Positions 12,691 through 25,706 are shown, counted from the stretch's first letter. The stretch: 64,000 nucleotides of DNA from Bryopsis sp. KO-2023 (GCA_030272585.1 BSYQ01000010.1:1922001-1986000); one strand, 5' to 3'. Notes: generated by a model from the sequence alone, not told the origin. Made by a program: numbers and translations.

Positions 12691-14319
12691 AGTGTTGCTG
12701 TGCAGCCCTAGGAAAAGGTTGGTAATTGTGGCTGTATTCTGTCGGCTGTCGAATGTTGGGGAGTGGCGGAGCTCTCCAACGAAAGCTTCTAGTTTTTGCC
12801 TGTGTTGCTCTTTTGCGTTTCAGAGGTACTCCAGCAACCCTCAACACATTGTGCAAGGTCTAAACCGTAGCACGTGACACGGAGCAGTGAGAATCCTTTC
12901 ACTTCTTTTGAAGCGCGGGACTGGTCAGTTTTTTTCGCGGCTGAAAGGTAAAGATTTGGGTGGATAGGAACAATAGCATTGGAATTTCTCCTGCCCCTGT
13001 ACTTTTTCATCATTGTCTAAGCTGTTTGGGAGCGTGAATCACGCCCGGGCGGGGTGATATTGCTCTAACCAACGTTTCGCTGGAAGTCACCAAAAATGTT
13101 TGCTAATTTTGCTTATGGGAATTTTGCGTCCGGTGGAAGCCTTGGCAGGTATGAGTCGGACGGGTAGAGCAAACGAAAGAAAAAGTAAAAGAATAGTGTA
13201 AGATATCCTTACAATAAGTTGAGAAATAAATAACGTTTTTATTAAGTTGGGGGGGGGGGGGGGGGGGGGGGGAAGAAAACATGAGGATGGAAAAAGCATT
13301 CTCTAGAAAAAGTATTCTTTAATTATTTTGTATAAAATTTAGAACTCTAAACAGAAAACTTTAAAGGAAGAGGGTTGGGAAAAGGGGTTGGGAAAAATAG
13401 GGGTGTTGTGACAGATAGATCCTGTGCGAAGAGGTTGTTACTCTCGAAAAATATACAATATAAGTAAGCAAGGGAAATGTGTTGGTTTCCATTTGAAAAA
13501 TTTTGATGCTAAAAAAACACACAGAGACAAAAAAGGGAAGACTCTCTTTCAGCACAAATATCTGGAGGGACCTGTTCAATTTATCATTTTTTCTTTGGGG
13601 GGTGGGGGAGATCTTCAACCAATGCAGTGGCAAAAAAGAAAAACTCGAAACAAAACAACAATATCTCTTCTTGCTTTTTTTAATCGTTTTAGTAAATGTA
13701 TCAAGAATGGGCATGAAGGATAAAACGGAAGGGGAATATTCTCTTTTCTTTCTGGTCCTAAGAAAGTTTTAGACAGTTGATGTTCAGCGGTTGCTTATCC
13801 AATAAACCAACCGCTATCTTTTTTGTTCCAAGCAAAATCCTAAATTCTTCCTCAAGTGGTTTCAGCACCCTCCCCCCTTACCTTCATTCTCTTCAGAAAA
13901 ACCTGGAATGGAAAATGAAAACACACTCGAAATGGAAAATACACTCATTCATCATCGAATGTTCCCCAGAAAAATAAAAAATTTTGACTTCCCCTCAAGT
14001 TTGAATAATGTTGATGGCTCATGTGATGTGTTCTCTCATTGCTGGATCAAAAACTGGGCAAAAATGGAAACAGCGGGGAAAAAAACCCTTTCTTTTCCCT
14101 CTTCTTTTCATTGGTTCTTTCTGTGTCCCCTAGCCCCCCCCTAACTCACATTCTCCTCCTTGTGGTGCAACCACTGCTTTCTGGATGAGTCCGCCAGCCC
14201 AGCGAAGTGGTGGAATGCGCTATCAACACATTCATTCATCCATCCTTTTCCCACCACAAAAGACCTCCAATGATCAGACTGCCTCAGAAAGTCTCCATCC
14301 AGCCAGAGTTTGTTGAGGG

Positions 14320-16154
14320 AACCACTTCAGCAGACATGCGATCTGCCAAACCACCCACTTGAACTTAGATGCAGCTTTCCCTCGCGGAGCCCACACACCA
14401 GATGTCAAAACATGGCCAGCCGTGATTTCATCGCAGCACTCAGACTAAACCACTGCACTGCACTGGGTTACTATCAGATGAACGAACTCAACATATATCA
14501 GATGCACAGTCATCAGATTATGAGTCAATTTCCATAACCCGCACCGTGAAAGTGCTTCAGAAGGTGTGCTAAGATACCTGGTTGATCACCATTCGATGCA
14601 CCCAGAAAAAAAAAAAAATAGCAAACACGGCACAAATCACCCCACTCATCCCCCCCCAAACGACAAACACCTCTATCAAGGCACACATCACCTCGCCCAA
14701 AAATTGATCCGGAGACTAGACAATTTCCATCACAGCAGATGCTCAGCACAACCTGAAACAGGCATAATATATTAAAAACCACAAAGCCGGTCCAAGGGGG
14801 TTTTACCGCTTTTGATCTGTCGCTCATCCGAGCTGTTCCATGGATCCAACCCTCCAAAAATAGTGATTTCGATATGCCCTTTGCTCCCATTCCTATTCTT
14901 CCCCCAAAATACACAACATGTTACTCTGGCTTTTTTTTTCGAATAGATTGCTCATGGGGGGAGGACCTTGTCAACCTATCAAAACCTCATAATTGTTTGC
15001 TGTGATTTGGCCATCGAACCCCTCCTTCCACGTCAGCAAGGCAATGTCGCTCCAGCTTGAGTTTTTCGCTGTATAGGTTTTGACATTGGTCATGTTTTTT
15101 TTTGTTTTTTTTTTCTGAAGTGCCAGCATCCCTGTCCAGTTTGATTGGCTGCATTGTGGAGCCTTTCTCCAGTTGAATGATAACCCGGCAGGCAGTGGGC
15201 TCATTCAGCCGATAGATTTTTGAAAAGAACACCAAAAAAATGCAAACATTCGCCTCGACCTGAACACGGAACAGTGAAATTGCCATTGCCGGGGTTGGTT
15301 AACATGAACATGTATTTAGGTCCCAATAATGATAACAATGTTTTGTAAGGCAATGAATTGTAATATTGAATTTAAATTAGGCAAACTTGATCAAAAATTT
15401 CCCAATATATACAAGGCATAGTCATACAAATACATGTATATGTATATCTATGTACATAGATATGTATGAAACAGGAAAGGCTTTAGGTGGTTCAGTCCCA
15501 GGGAGCTGTTTGATCTATTCTCCAAATAAAAAAGCCTTGACGAAGCCACCATACCAGCACCTCACCTCTTTTATTTTATTTTATTTTTTTCTTTTGGGGG
15601 GGGGATCTGGATGTCACATCAGGAAACCCAATCATAACGAAGACATGATAGAGCTCGTTTCAACCGGCATAAACATTCAACCTTTTTGCTGCACTCACTT
15701 GTGGATGCTTCGGGTATGTTTCCGCAAAGGCTCATGCCACAGGTTTGCATTCCTCCCCATTGGTCCTAGCAACAACCATGATCTTTCTGATCACCCTCGT
15801 GGGTAGAGTTCAAATACAATTTCTAAGCCTCAAGGGCGGCTAGCCCATCCAGTTAAAAGGCGATCGGGAGGCCGCAGCATGCGTCCCCACGGCTATCCTA
15901 AAACGTTGGGGAGAGCTGGGCTGTGTTCAAATGCAAGCTTCCGTGGCTCAACCCCCATCGCCCGCCGTCAACTCCACGACCAACCCGATCCCTTCCAAAT
16001 TCCAGCCACGGAAGTCGTAGAAGACAGAGACATGTCGTCTTCCTTATTGGCAGGAGGGCCATCACATCACGAGGAAAAAAGGTTTAAAATTGGACGCTTT
16101 GAGAAGGCCGCTGAGCGTGCGCACCTGCCTGCAACCCAGGAATCGCATAACCGA
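14320..16154. other. Intergenic region between arm A1 and rbcS copy 1
   Basis: No gene recognised. A leftward open stretch at 14525-14914 contains FLEGWIHGTARMSDRSKAV and could be an exon, but it has no confirmed splice partner. 15365-15400 contains a copy of a dispersed motif (aggcaaacttg) also present near 42490 and 55665. 15795-16080 is more GC-rich and not clearly coding. Confidence 0.4.
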
Positions 16155-16330
16155 ATTGCCCAAAAGCCGATCTCCAGCAACGCAACGCTTTTTCGCGTCT
16201 AATCCCGCTGGGCTCCACCCCTATTTAAGCGACCCCGCTCCACTTCACAACCGCCCAGCTCTCGCTTTCGTCTTGTGATACATTTATCCACCCTACGCTC
16301 TTTCGCTCCCTGTGTTCGGCTTGCACCAAA
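16155..16330 (+). promoter_or_regulatory. rbcS copy 1 promoter and 5' leader
   Basis: A TATA-like element (ctatttaagc) lies at about 16221, roughly 110 bases before the ATG. Further up, 16155-16190 (attgcccaaaagccgatctc followed by caacgcaacgc) is conserved in the same place before rbcS copy 2 (47390-47351). Conservation between the two otherwise diverging upstream regions marks it as a candidate cis-element. The untranslated leader (ctttcgtcttg, ccctgtg) is also shared, including with the broken copy at 56.9 kb. No direct evidence for light control is visible. Confidence 0.6.
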
Positions 16331-17282
16331 ATGGCTTTGAACTTGACCGCCTCCAAGGTTGTGGTGCCCACCACGCCGAACACCCAAAGGACTGTTTCGG
16401 GCGTCTCCGGCGCCGCCGTCGTGCAGCCCAGAATTTCGATCGCCAATGGGGCTGGCCGAAGGCAAATGTTGACCTGGACGCCACACAACAACAAGTGAGT
16501 GCTAATGGGACCGTATTTGCTGTTCTGTAGTTCTTGAAAATGGTGTTGTATCCCGTCTGGTTTGCCTCTGGATTTTCCCCGCCATGTCGTATGGAATGGC
16601 GGCTGTTCGGAGGCTTGTTGGTGTGAATAGTGGAAATTTTTTGTCGGGCGAACGATGTGTTTCGATCTGCCTGCAAACGTTGCTGCAACATCAGTTGGTA
16701 GGTGTGTGGGTTTCTGATTGCTGTGTTCCGAGCAGGTTCTTCGAGACTTTGTCTTACTTGCCGCCTCTGTCCGAACAAGAGATTGCCATGCAAGTCCACT
16801 ACATCACCAGGAACGGCTGGACCCCTTGCCTGGAGTTTTCAGACATCGACCACGCCTACATCTCGAGCGATGAATGCGTCCGTTTCGGCACAATCTCAAC
16901 CGTAAGTTCGCTCCATCCTGGTGTGTTTGCCCTGCACAAAAAGCTGTGGATCGGTGCTTCCCTCCACCCCGTCACATTCTGGATTTTGATTTTTTGTTTC
17001 GGGTCTACTCTGTCGACGCTCTCTGAAGGCTTTTTGGTGCTTTTCCAGAATTACAACGACAACAAGTACTGGACCATGTGGAAGTTGCCCATGTTCGGCT
17101 GCACCGACCCCTCCCAGGTTCAGGTGGAGATCGACAACTGCATCAGGACGTTCCCCAACGCTTTCCTCAGAATCGTCGGATTCGACTCCATCAGGCAAGT
17201 GCAGGTGGCAGGATTCCTCGTGCACAGGCCTCGAGGGGCGTCCGATTTCTGTGAACCCGACCGAAGGTCTGTCGGATGGTAA
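16331..17282 (+). CDS. rbcS: Ribulose bisphosphate carboxylase small subunit, plastid precursor (copy 1)
   Basis: Small subunit of Rubisco, imported into the plastid, where it assembles with the large subunit for CO2 fixation. Three exons: 16331-16494, 16736-16901 and 17049-17282 (TAA); phases agree, giving 187 aa. About 45 N-terminal residues form a transit peptide ([15 protein letters not shown] and on), followed by the mature start near [20 protein letters not shown]. Family motifs are [29 protein letters not shown] and the long beta-hairpin loop. The C-terminus ([13 protein letters not shown]) resembles the green-algal form rather than the shorter land-plant ending. The partner copy at 46341-47214 is on the other strand; mature proteins are almost the same while transit peptides and introns differ. 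Confidence 0.97.
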
Positions 17283-18305
17283 TGGGTGAGCCCTGTTTGG
17301 CTGGAATTCTTTCTATTGTTTGATTCGTTTCGAGACGACTGGGTCGCTCTCATACGAAAACTTTGTCCGACTCTGGAGCGAAAGGGGAAGAATTTTTTTT
17401 TTAATTCGAGATTCCTGTTAATTTCTTCGGAGGAATTTTTTTTTGTTTTGAGAAATTTTTTTGTGGGGGAAGTGATAATGGACTGAGACGTCGCGAGGAG
17501 GGCGAAACAGACAAGCATGATACATGGGCTGATCCACATGATGGCATCTAGGAGGTTGTTAGATCCTGTGGTTACCATGTAAAAAAGAAATGTTTGTTTG
17601 TTCATTGGGCTGGCTGTTTGTTTTGGCTTTGCAACTGTGGTAAAAAATCACATTCAAAAAATGTGCAGCAAAGTTGGTTATATGTCCCACTCTGATTCCA
17701 TTTTGAATCCAACTGTCGGGGTCGATTTTTTCGATCAGTAAATCAATACTTCCAAGCAAGTACAGCTCACAGAAACTGTCCAGATGATTTGCAATCGTCT
17801 CGATAGAGAAGGGGGGCCCCTTGGGGAGAACGAAGTTGCTGGGATTTGCAATCGTCTCGATAGAGAAGGGGGGCCCCTTGGGGAGAACGAAGTTGCTGAA
17901 CAGTTGGAAAGAACTGCCACTTCAAGCAACTATACTCGTGCAAACGTTATGGGGATTTCTGAATTTCCAATGGCACATTTCAAAGCAAATGTTTTCCAGC
18001 AAACGTTTTCTCCCTGAAGTTCGCAATCCACTTGAACGCCATCTAAACTTGATTTTGGTTGGGTCAAAAGGCGTCTCTTTTTGACGCCTTCCACTTCGAC
18101 ATTTCGCCAAGCACTGGGAAGCCTTTGTTTTGCGAACAGCACGGAGTTTTCTTTGTTGGTTACCGAACCACAGAAAGAGGAGAAGCAAGAATCGTGAGTG
18201 TGCTGGTGTTATATGACGGTTAACGACTCCAGCCGAAGTAAAGAAGCCTTATTCTCGGTTGAGACAGCAAGCATTTCGACGTGTGGTTGAATCGTTTTGA
18301 CGCAG
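17283..18305. other. Intergenic region between rbcS copy 1 and the next gene
   Basis: Probable 3' flank of rbcS, then AT-rich spacer. It contains a perfect-looking tandem duplication at 17781-17897 (described separately). 18060-18305 is the likely promoter side of the small basic-tailed gene. No open frame is convincing. Confidence 0.45.
17781..17897. repeat. Two-copy tandem direct repeat, ~58 bp unit
   Basis: The unit begins gatttgcaatcgtctcgata, contains ggggggccccttggggag, and ends cgaagttgctg. The two units abut with almost no differences, implying a recent slippage or unequal exchange. Each unit contains the palindromic core gggccccttgg. No coding function is evident. Confidence 0.85.
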
Positions 18306-19092
18306 ATGGTCACGACAAGGAGCCAATCTCGCCGACTGGCGATGGAGCGAAATCAGCCTGGGCCGTCAGACGTCAAGCACGTAGACATCGAGCAGGAGGA
18401 CCTCAACGAGCTGGTGGGGGAATGCGTTGACGTCCCTGCGATGGATGTTGGCATACAGATTCCTGGCCTCATTTACAGGCGAGTTGTTTGCACTCACTGT
18501 TGCAATTCCCGCTCTTTTTTGCTTTTCCTTTCGTTTCAAGCAATCGAGACAGTACCACCCTGTTGCTGCGAGTGACCAACCCGGTTGGGGCAGCAAGTGA
18601 TATTTTCCCGACGTGTGTGTGGTTGTGTTTTTTGCATGGTAGGGCCCAAGTCTTGATTCGCGACACAAGACAAAGGGATGTCATGTTGCTGACCTTCTTC
18701 GAGGATGGCTTCCTGGTGACGGACTACTGGTTTCCTTCGGAGCTGGTGAAAGCGTGGTTCAAGGCCGGCGGGAATGGAACGCTGACATGTGCCAATGAGG
18801 AGACCGACCTGTATGGAGCGGAAAGCCTGGTGCTGCTGAAGAATCTGGGAGCATGCACGGAGGGGGAAAAGGGGGGCTCCAGAAGAGGAAAGACGACGAG
18901 GGCAGTCACCAAACCCAAGAAGACGGCGACGAAAAAGAAGAAGTGCGTTCGAGGAGCACAAATCGTGTTTGAGGTCCCGTTGATGCTTGTTGTTGACCGT
19001 TGTGAATGTTGCGTTTTTGGGAGATGGTGTGAGGATTTTTTGTTTGCGTGTGTTTCAGGGCTTCGAACAAGCGCGTCTCGAAGCGCAAGTGA
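18306..19092 (+). CDS. Small protein of unknown function with lysine-rich tail
   Basis: Three exons give 168 aa: 18306-18478, 18643-18942 and 19059-19092 (TGA). Frame is kept at both joins. The first intron appears to use a GC donor (acag then gcgagt), the second a GT donor. The N-terminus is basic (MVTTRSQSRRLAM), followed by an acidic stretch and a compact central part (AQVLIRDTRQRDVMLLTFFE, then GFLVTDYWFPSELVKAWF). The last ~40 residues are Lys/Arg-rich (KPKKTATKKKK, SNKRVSKRK), as in nuclear or nucleolar proteins. No family is recognised. The alternative of reading through intron 1 gives a continuous frame downstream but loses the N-terminal exon. Confidence in the gene is moderate and in function nil. 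Confidence 0.6.
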
Positions 19093-20898
19093 ACGCAGGG
19101 ATTCCGAACCGCACAAGACGGGTTCCATCTTTGCATGCATAACGAGAATCGTCAGTTTCAGGCTCCATCCGTCCGCGACGAAGCTCGGAACGCCAACGGC
19201 TGCCCTTGCTCAGGAATTCTTGGCTCGTGCTTGATGACCTGCCCTGGCAACCATCGGCAACCAAGGCCAACGTTCAGTGAGGAAAGGCACTGGGAGATGC
19301 GGTCAGACCGGCCCCAGAGTTTCGTTTCGGTGTCGTGGCTGAGCGAAGATGAGAAAAAAAGCGACGGAGCAAAGATCAATTATATATATATTATATATAT
19401 ATATTGCTTGACCCAGACAGAGATTCCAATGATTTTTTTGTTGGAGAAAGAAAAAGGGAAGAAAGGGGGGCGGAGAAAACAAGGTTGAAGGTAGAATCCC
19501 ATTTTACCACAAATCATGGGATATGAATCAGAAAAAAAAATCGAGGTCATGCAAAAGGGCATGGCGATTGTAGGTGGAGGAGGAGGGATTAGTGGGAGTA
19601 AACAGTTTAGAGCGAAAAACAATTTTTATTTCTAGATGGGGGGACTTTTTCCAGTTGGATATGATGGAGGATTTCAATGATTAGCAAAACAGGGAGGATG
19701 ATGGAGGATATAAATGATTAGAGAAACAGGGAGGACTCGATGGTTGTGGTGGAGAAATGAGAAAAATAGAATTAGATAAACAGATAGATTTGAATGTGTG
19801 GACTTTAGAGCTGAAAGTGTGAAAATGTGAGTGCATGTATTTGGTGCAATCTGTGCACCCTTGTTTGTGAATGAATTTTTGAATGTGTGGATTTGCTTGT
19901 TTTTCTCTCATGGTGTTCTGGACTGTTGTTTGATTTCTGGAAATTGTCGTGCAGGCAAAAAAAAAGAAAAAAAAGAGTACAATGAGTTGGACATTGGGAA
20001 GAGACTGTGCTGGACAGGTCAAAATGACCTGTTTTAAGGTGATATGGAAATTTGTGTGTTTAGGCTTTTCTTTTTATTTAGTACATTATTATGAGGGGAA
20101 GGGAGGGGGGGGGGTTCACAATCAATATGGATTGGTGGTTGAAACATGCAACAGATTTAAAAAATCTTAGCAGCCCCCCAAAAGTTTTAAAAGGCACGAT
20201 GACAGCGTCTTTCGAATAAGTCCCCATGAATTATTACCTTCTTTTTCAGCCCCTCGAAAGAAACACCAAAAAAAACACCAAAAAATTCTAAGAACAGTAC
20301 TGAGGGGGTTTTCACAACTTGCGCCCATTTCCGTTTTTGGTTTAAAAAAAAAAGGAAAAACACCACCGGCTCAAATTCCGTGAACATAAAATCAGCAGCT
20401 TTTATTTAGCGCCAGCTTTTTCTTTTTTTTTTCCTTCCACGTCCTTCCACGAATCCAATCCTTCATAAATATAATAATATCAAAAAAAAAAAAAGATATT
20501 TAAATCCTGGAAAAAAAATGGAAAGCAGTGGATTCAAAAGCTAAAAGGATCACAGACTTGGACGATGTACAAATTGCAAAAACAAAAAAAGAATAATAAA
20601 AGGGACCTGATATCTGATACCTGAAATAGCGAAAACAACTTTTTTGTTCTTTGAGGTCGAGTTCAGCTTTTTTTTTTTTTTGAGAAACCAAACAGCACAC
20701 CCACAGATCGACCCATAGACACTACTATTTCCCATATCTAAGAAAACTAAGGATCATATAATACCCCCGTTTTTCCTGTAGGTGTCCAGGCCTCGTCCAT
20801 TTGTTCAAGCTCACTCAAGCTTTAATTTTTTTTTTAGCCCAACCCCCCTTTTTTCTGCTTTTTTCTAATTTTTGGCTTTTCGATTTCCCTTTTTTCAT
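19093..20898. other. Intergenic region, no gene recognised
   Basis: About 1.8 kb, AT-rich with many homopolymers. A (TA)n microsatellite lies at 19380-19404. The motif aggatggaggat(at)aaatgattag is tandemly repeated near 19680-19730. Convergent 3' ends of the small basic gene (+) and the pseudokinase gene (-) lie at its borders. Confidence 0.45.
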
Positions 20899-23800
20899 TT
20901 ATTTCGCTTCCATTGCATCCATGGGCTTTTCTTCGCTAGGTGTTTTGAAAATGATGTCAGCATTTGTTATGGAGAAAGAGTCCCCCTCCTGGTCACTGTC
21001 ACTTGCACTTTTTTTGTCGGAATCATAACTATTGGAAGCAGGGGCAGCCGGCTCCTCAATATAGTACTGTATTAATACACCTATATAAGAAAAAAAAAAA
21101 CATCTAGCAACCCCTTTCATCGCTACTACACCCTGCTTTAATCCCTGTTCTTGCAACAATACTTTTTCACCCCAAAAGCACCCGTTTTTATTCAGAAAAA
21201 TCTCGAAAATTACATGAGAAATTATGCCAAAAAATGTAACATGGTCCCGTACCTTTCAAGCTTTTTGATATTTCCTCGAAGGTTGGCCGCCTGTCGATCG
21301 ACACATCCCAGCACCGATCCAGCAACTCTCTGTAAAAGGGCGGGATGTTGGCAGGAATGCGAGGCTTCCTAGCATCGCTCCCATCCAAAAATTTGGACTT
21401 TTCCTGGGGCTCCACTCCATATCCTAGAATCAGCTCATGCATGAGCATTCCGAAGGAATACACATCATCTGCCCGACCTCTCCGAAATTCCCCCGGCTCC
21501 GTGCACAGAGCAACCGACAAAGCTCCTTCATGCAAGTTGCCCACCTTGATTGAAAGTCAGACGCCGCATGTCAGACAATGCCAACCCATTACTTTTCCAT
21601 GGAGTGTCCATTCTTTTCCACCTCGTTGGTGTGAATTGTAACTGAGACGATGTTCAATCCTGTATTGGAGGCCAGATGTTGCTGTACTTTGCACACATTG
21701 AATGGGGGTGGATTGAGTCATTTCTCCCTCCAGATAGGCAAACATAGCTCCAAATCTACACCATAGAGTGTCCAGACAGACAGAAAGACACACCCACCTT
21801 GCAGACCAGCCCCCTAGGATCGCTAGCAGCTGATTTCATCAGAATATTTTTGGAAGTCAAATTGCCATGCACGATTCCGTGGGAATGCAGGTACGACATA
21901 GCTTCGGCAACATCTATGCCTGTCATGAGAATCCAGGAGATCCTAGGCATTCCCCAAGGGCCCGCATGGAAATACACCATTTCCTTGACCGCCTGTCTGA
22001 CATTGCCCTTGTCGCAGTACTCCATCACAACCACGCTCCTTTGAGTAGAACCTGGAGGGAAAAAGAAGTGTTAATCAATAATAAGAAAATAATAATAATA
22101 ATTAATAAAAACTATGAGGAGAAACAAGCTTAGTGCATACGCTTCCAAGGCCGTTGTTGGAAATCGGGGTTGAAATAACAAGGGGGGTGCAATGTGAAAT
22201 ATTGTCAAAGTGCAGTGGACATCACAGAGAATTCAGCCAAAATAGAACGACAGCAGATCTTTCGAAGATTCACGCTCATTTTTAATGCTGGGAAAAAAGA
22301 ACAAGAGCTTTCAACTTTACCTCCAGTGGCAGGAGATGAGTCACCCCCCTCATTACCCGCAGCGATCGAATCCTTGCAACTGGCCAACACAAAAAGAGAA
22401 ACGCTTTTCCACAAATGATCGATCGATCGACTTTTCACATGAACACACACACAAAATATGATATGAGACAAAAAAAAGAATGGAAAATGATCTAGAAAAT
22501 GCGGTTAGAAGGATTGGGGGTGACATGCATTGGTGGAGCATGGCCTGGATGGCCGTTTTCCACCCCAATTTCTTTTCTTAGGTCTACTACACGACTTCTC
22601 AACCAGAAAATCTGAACTAACAGGAAGAATTTTCCATCAATTAGAAGGGCAGGTTAGATTTTGATCCACTGTCTTCAGACCTTGCCAGTGGGGGCTCCCC
22701 GTTGAACAGATCCCCATGCATCGCGAAATAGACTTTCACAAGATTGTAATGGTCCAGATCGGATTGCTGAAGCAGCCCGCGGCCTGCATTCCATTCCACC
22801 CCAATGTCTTGTTGCTCCTTTATATTAATCGCCACCGGTTCACCTTTGTATACCCCCTTTTGAAACACCCCAGAAAATCCTGACTCCAGCACAGTAGGAG
22901 GTCCCTCCGTAACCACACCACACCGAAACAAAGTTGCACTTATTTGTTTACTCGTCTCGAAAAGCCTTTCCTCCAGGAGCTGGCTGTCTAGCGAACAGCA
23001 AGATGCCCCTGTTGGAGGGAGACTCTCCAAACCCACGCTGCAAAGGAGCGGGTTTTTGTTCTCAGATGCACCCATTTCCACCGGTTTCCCTGAGGGTGGT
23101 ATGCCTCCTAAACCCCCTGGCTGCAGAAAAAGCGGATTAACGTGAACGGTGGGGTCCAGTATCGGCGGGGTGATCGAGCGCATGAGTTGAGGTTTCGCCT
23201 CATGCAAATCGTGCAAGATGTTCACCGGGGAATCCCTGAGTTCATCCCGAGTGACCAGCGATCGCATGCTTCCAGACGGGGTCAAAAATTGCTGTGTGGT
23301 GACTGGAGAGCACATCTCAGATCCACTTTTTGCAGCCCTCGATTTCCGGTGAGAACGAACCCAATACAACAATATCAGGAGCACCGCCACAGTGATGCAC
23401 AAAACGCTGATCAACATGATGCCGAGGGATTTCCCAACCGGAAAGCCTGAGCTAGGGCCATCCACCATCGACAAACACGTCTTCCTCTCAGCGCCGCCAG
23501 TCACACTCTCCACAAATCTGCCCAACACATCCGGATCGTCCCCTGCAGCACCGCAATGCACACCGACATCGCACAAATAGGATGAACCTCCACCGCTGTG
23601 GTCGATTTCCATCTGCTCAGTGAAGTAGAAGCTTCCCTCCCCGCCAGCCGATGCTCTGGACAGCCATAGGCTCAACAGATCGAAATCTGGCGATGAGCTG
23701 GTGTCATTTCCCCCATCCGCACACACATCGAAACTCACGGCCACCAGATTCATGATCAGCTGGGAAGAGGGCTCCAATATGAATGCTGGTGGAACGGATG

Positions 23801-24185
23801 CACCCTCGCTCGCTGCCCTCGGGTTGGCAAATTTGAGATGCACGTTTTCCAGAGTTAAAATCCCTCCCGCTCCAACACTGATCCAGTCTTTATGGCTACC
23901 CCACTCAATGGTTGGAACTTTTTGTGAATCATTCTCCGCGCCGTGGATGGTGCACTGCTCCAGAATGGTAATGGGGTCCGTCACGTTGATCGACATGGAG
24001 GTGCAATCGAGATCCTGGACGATTTTCAGGGAGAGCGACTTCGAGCAGGAATGCAAGTTCACCACGAGATCGTCGCACGTGGCGACCTCCAAGGTGGTCG
24101 AGCAATGCCCGTCGAAAAACACCAAAAATAAGCAAACCAGCGCGAAGTGCGCTCGCTGATGTACCGTCCAGATACCCCCAGCCAT
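20899..24185 (-). CDS. Receptor-like pseudokinase
   Basis: Single-pass receptor with a degenerate kinase domain. Five exons: 24185-22681, 22379-22321, 22051-21798, 21544-21253 and 21080-20899; all phases agree, 763 aa. Start chosen at the ATG before a signal peptide (ALVCLFLVFFDGHCS); the frame is open further upstream. The ectodomain is ~260 residues with paired cysteines. The membrane span is SLGIMLISVLCITVAVLLIL, followed by a ~130-residue juxtamembrane linker. In the kinase domain the residues that define catalysis are replaced: VAIK reads VAIN (EPVAINIK), HRD reads HGN (IVHGNLTSKN), and DFG reads NLH (KVGNLHEGA). The C-lobe fold remains (ADDVYSFGMLMHELILG, LLDRCWDVSIDRRPTFEEI). A ~60-residue acidic tail ends the protein. 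It is related to the active kinase at 1-3197, which keeps VAIK, HGD and DFG. Probable role: allosteric partner or decoy receptor. Confidence 0.85.
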
Positions 24186-24783
24186 TTTTCGAATCGTACT
24201 CTCCACTCGAAAGGGCTGCTCATGCGGAGGGGATTCAGACTTTCTTCGCCGCCGCCATTCGCGATCGACGGAAGGCGGCGAGATCACAAAACTTGGAGCT
24301 CTCTTTTTCCCAAGCTGAGCCTTCTCGCCTCCGCACGCGTGTTTGTGGACTATCGTGCTCATCCCTCCCAAAAAATTCAGTGCGTGAACGTCTTATCAGT
24401 TCTTCCTGTTCTTTTCCCAGCCCGTCAAATCGATCTGGTTTCGGAGGTGTGTGAATTTCACACCTTTCTACACCCAGCCCCTTTTTCTGGATCAGTCTGA
24501 CTCGCCCTGTGGCGCCTGGCCTAAAACCAAACCTTTGCGGGGGGGTGGAAAAAAAGGTGCTGCCTGGTTGAGTAACCCTTGTGGCGGCTGTCAGTTGTCA
24601 GAGCGAAGTGAATTGCGTGTTGTGCGCTTGCACGACAACGCCTTGTTCTTGGAGGGTCGGCAATCCCGAGTTCCATAAAACAGAAAGGCTTTGAAAACAG
24701 CTGCGCTTGGAACAGAAAAAAATACATATCTCACTCTTTGGGGACCAAGCTCCAGAAAAAAAACAAAAAAAACACACGAAAGA
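24186..24783. promoter_or_regulatory. Shared bidirectional promoter region: pseudokinase (-) and mannanase (+)
   Basis: 598 bases separate the divergent start codons. The half nearest the pseudokinase is GC-rich; no convincing TATA box is visible. Divergent placement suggests shared regulatory DNA, which is inference only. Confidence 0.4.
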
Positions 24784-25706
24784 ATGCGATCAGATCACGC
24801 CAGTGATCAAGCTATGGGTTTGTCGGCACAAGAAAGGTGGCAACGGGCCCAACGCGAACGAGAGCGCCGCCAGGAAATGATCGGCGGCAAAGAATCCAAC
24901 GGAAATCGATGTCTAGAAAGGTTGATATTGGGAGGGTCGCTGCTTTTCGCGCTGGCCATCATCGCATCCGTGGTGGTGTTCCAATTGCGTGAGGGCAAGA
25001 TGGGCACTGAGGCTTCCATCAGTGATTCGACCGTTGAGATCCCTGAGAAAAATGGGGCGGCGAGTTCCGCGACCGCTCCAAAGGCGGATTCGCGTGCCGT
25101 GTTGCCACAGATTTTGGATCCGAGCCCTAGACCCCGGATGAGAGCGAAGCAAGTGGAAGTGGCGGCGGAACCGTCCGCGTTCGTGACTATCTATGATTCC
25201 AAAGTAAGGACGGGTGGATGGGTGATCTACATTGAGGGGTCTGATCCAGCGTGGTGTTTTTTTTAATTATTTCTGGTGGTTTTTTGTTTATTTTATCTAT
25301 ATACATCCTGTGTTGCATGAATTCTCCTCAGAAACCTCAAAAACTCTCCTGGATGAATGTTCTGATTTCACTTAGATTGGACATGAGCAGTTCTGATTCC
25401 CATACTTCTTGGATGTACATTTGAGTAATGTGGATGATGCCCTGATCGTGTGTTCAGTTCTTGATGGTCATACCATTTAGTGTGATTTGTTGATGTAAGT
25501 AGATATGGTTTGGTGTTTGGTTTTCGGATGGAATTTGAAAGTATGCTGTGTTTCAGTTTGAGGTTTTTTGCCGGCCATTCTATGCTTCTGGGTTCAATGC
25601 TCACGATCTGGTGGCACTATGGGAAAACCCGCTCTGTGCGGGGTAGTAAAATCACCGTCGATTTCCGCCAAAAACTGAAGTCGCGAAAACCGACGCGACA
25701 GAGAGA

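Larger units (their letters stand above)
9545..14319 (+). repeat. Arm A1 of a ~4.8 kb inverted segmental duplication
   Basis: Matches 40449-35568 on the opposite strand in collinear order. Paired landmarks include 9545/40449, 9762/40210, 10984/38930, 12087/37842, 13260/36615 and 14300/35590. The sum of paired positions stays near 49,850-50,000, so few large indels separate the arms. The arms are similar but clearly diverged, with many point changes and homopolymer-length differences. For example, a run of 24 G at 13249-13272 faces about 15 C near 36610. Homology stops abruptly at a C run at 9545 and just after gttgaggg at 14319. No terminal repeats or target duplication were seen at the edges, so a transposon identity is not supported. 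About 21 kb lies between the arms. Confidence 0.88.

Noticed and set aside
13361-13723. Overlapping ~100-codon frames on both strands in arm A1
   Set aside because: Arm A2 has frame-breaking differences here; no exon borders.
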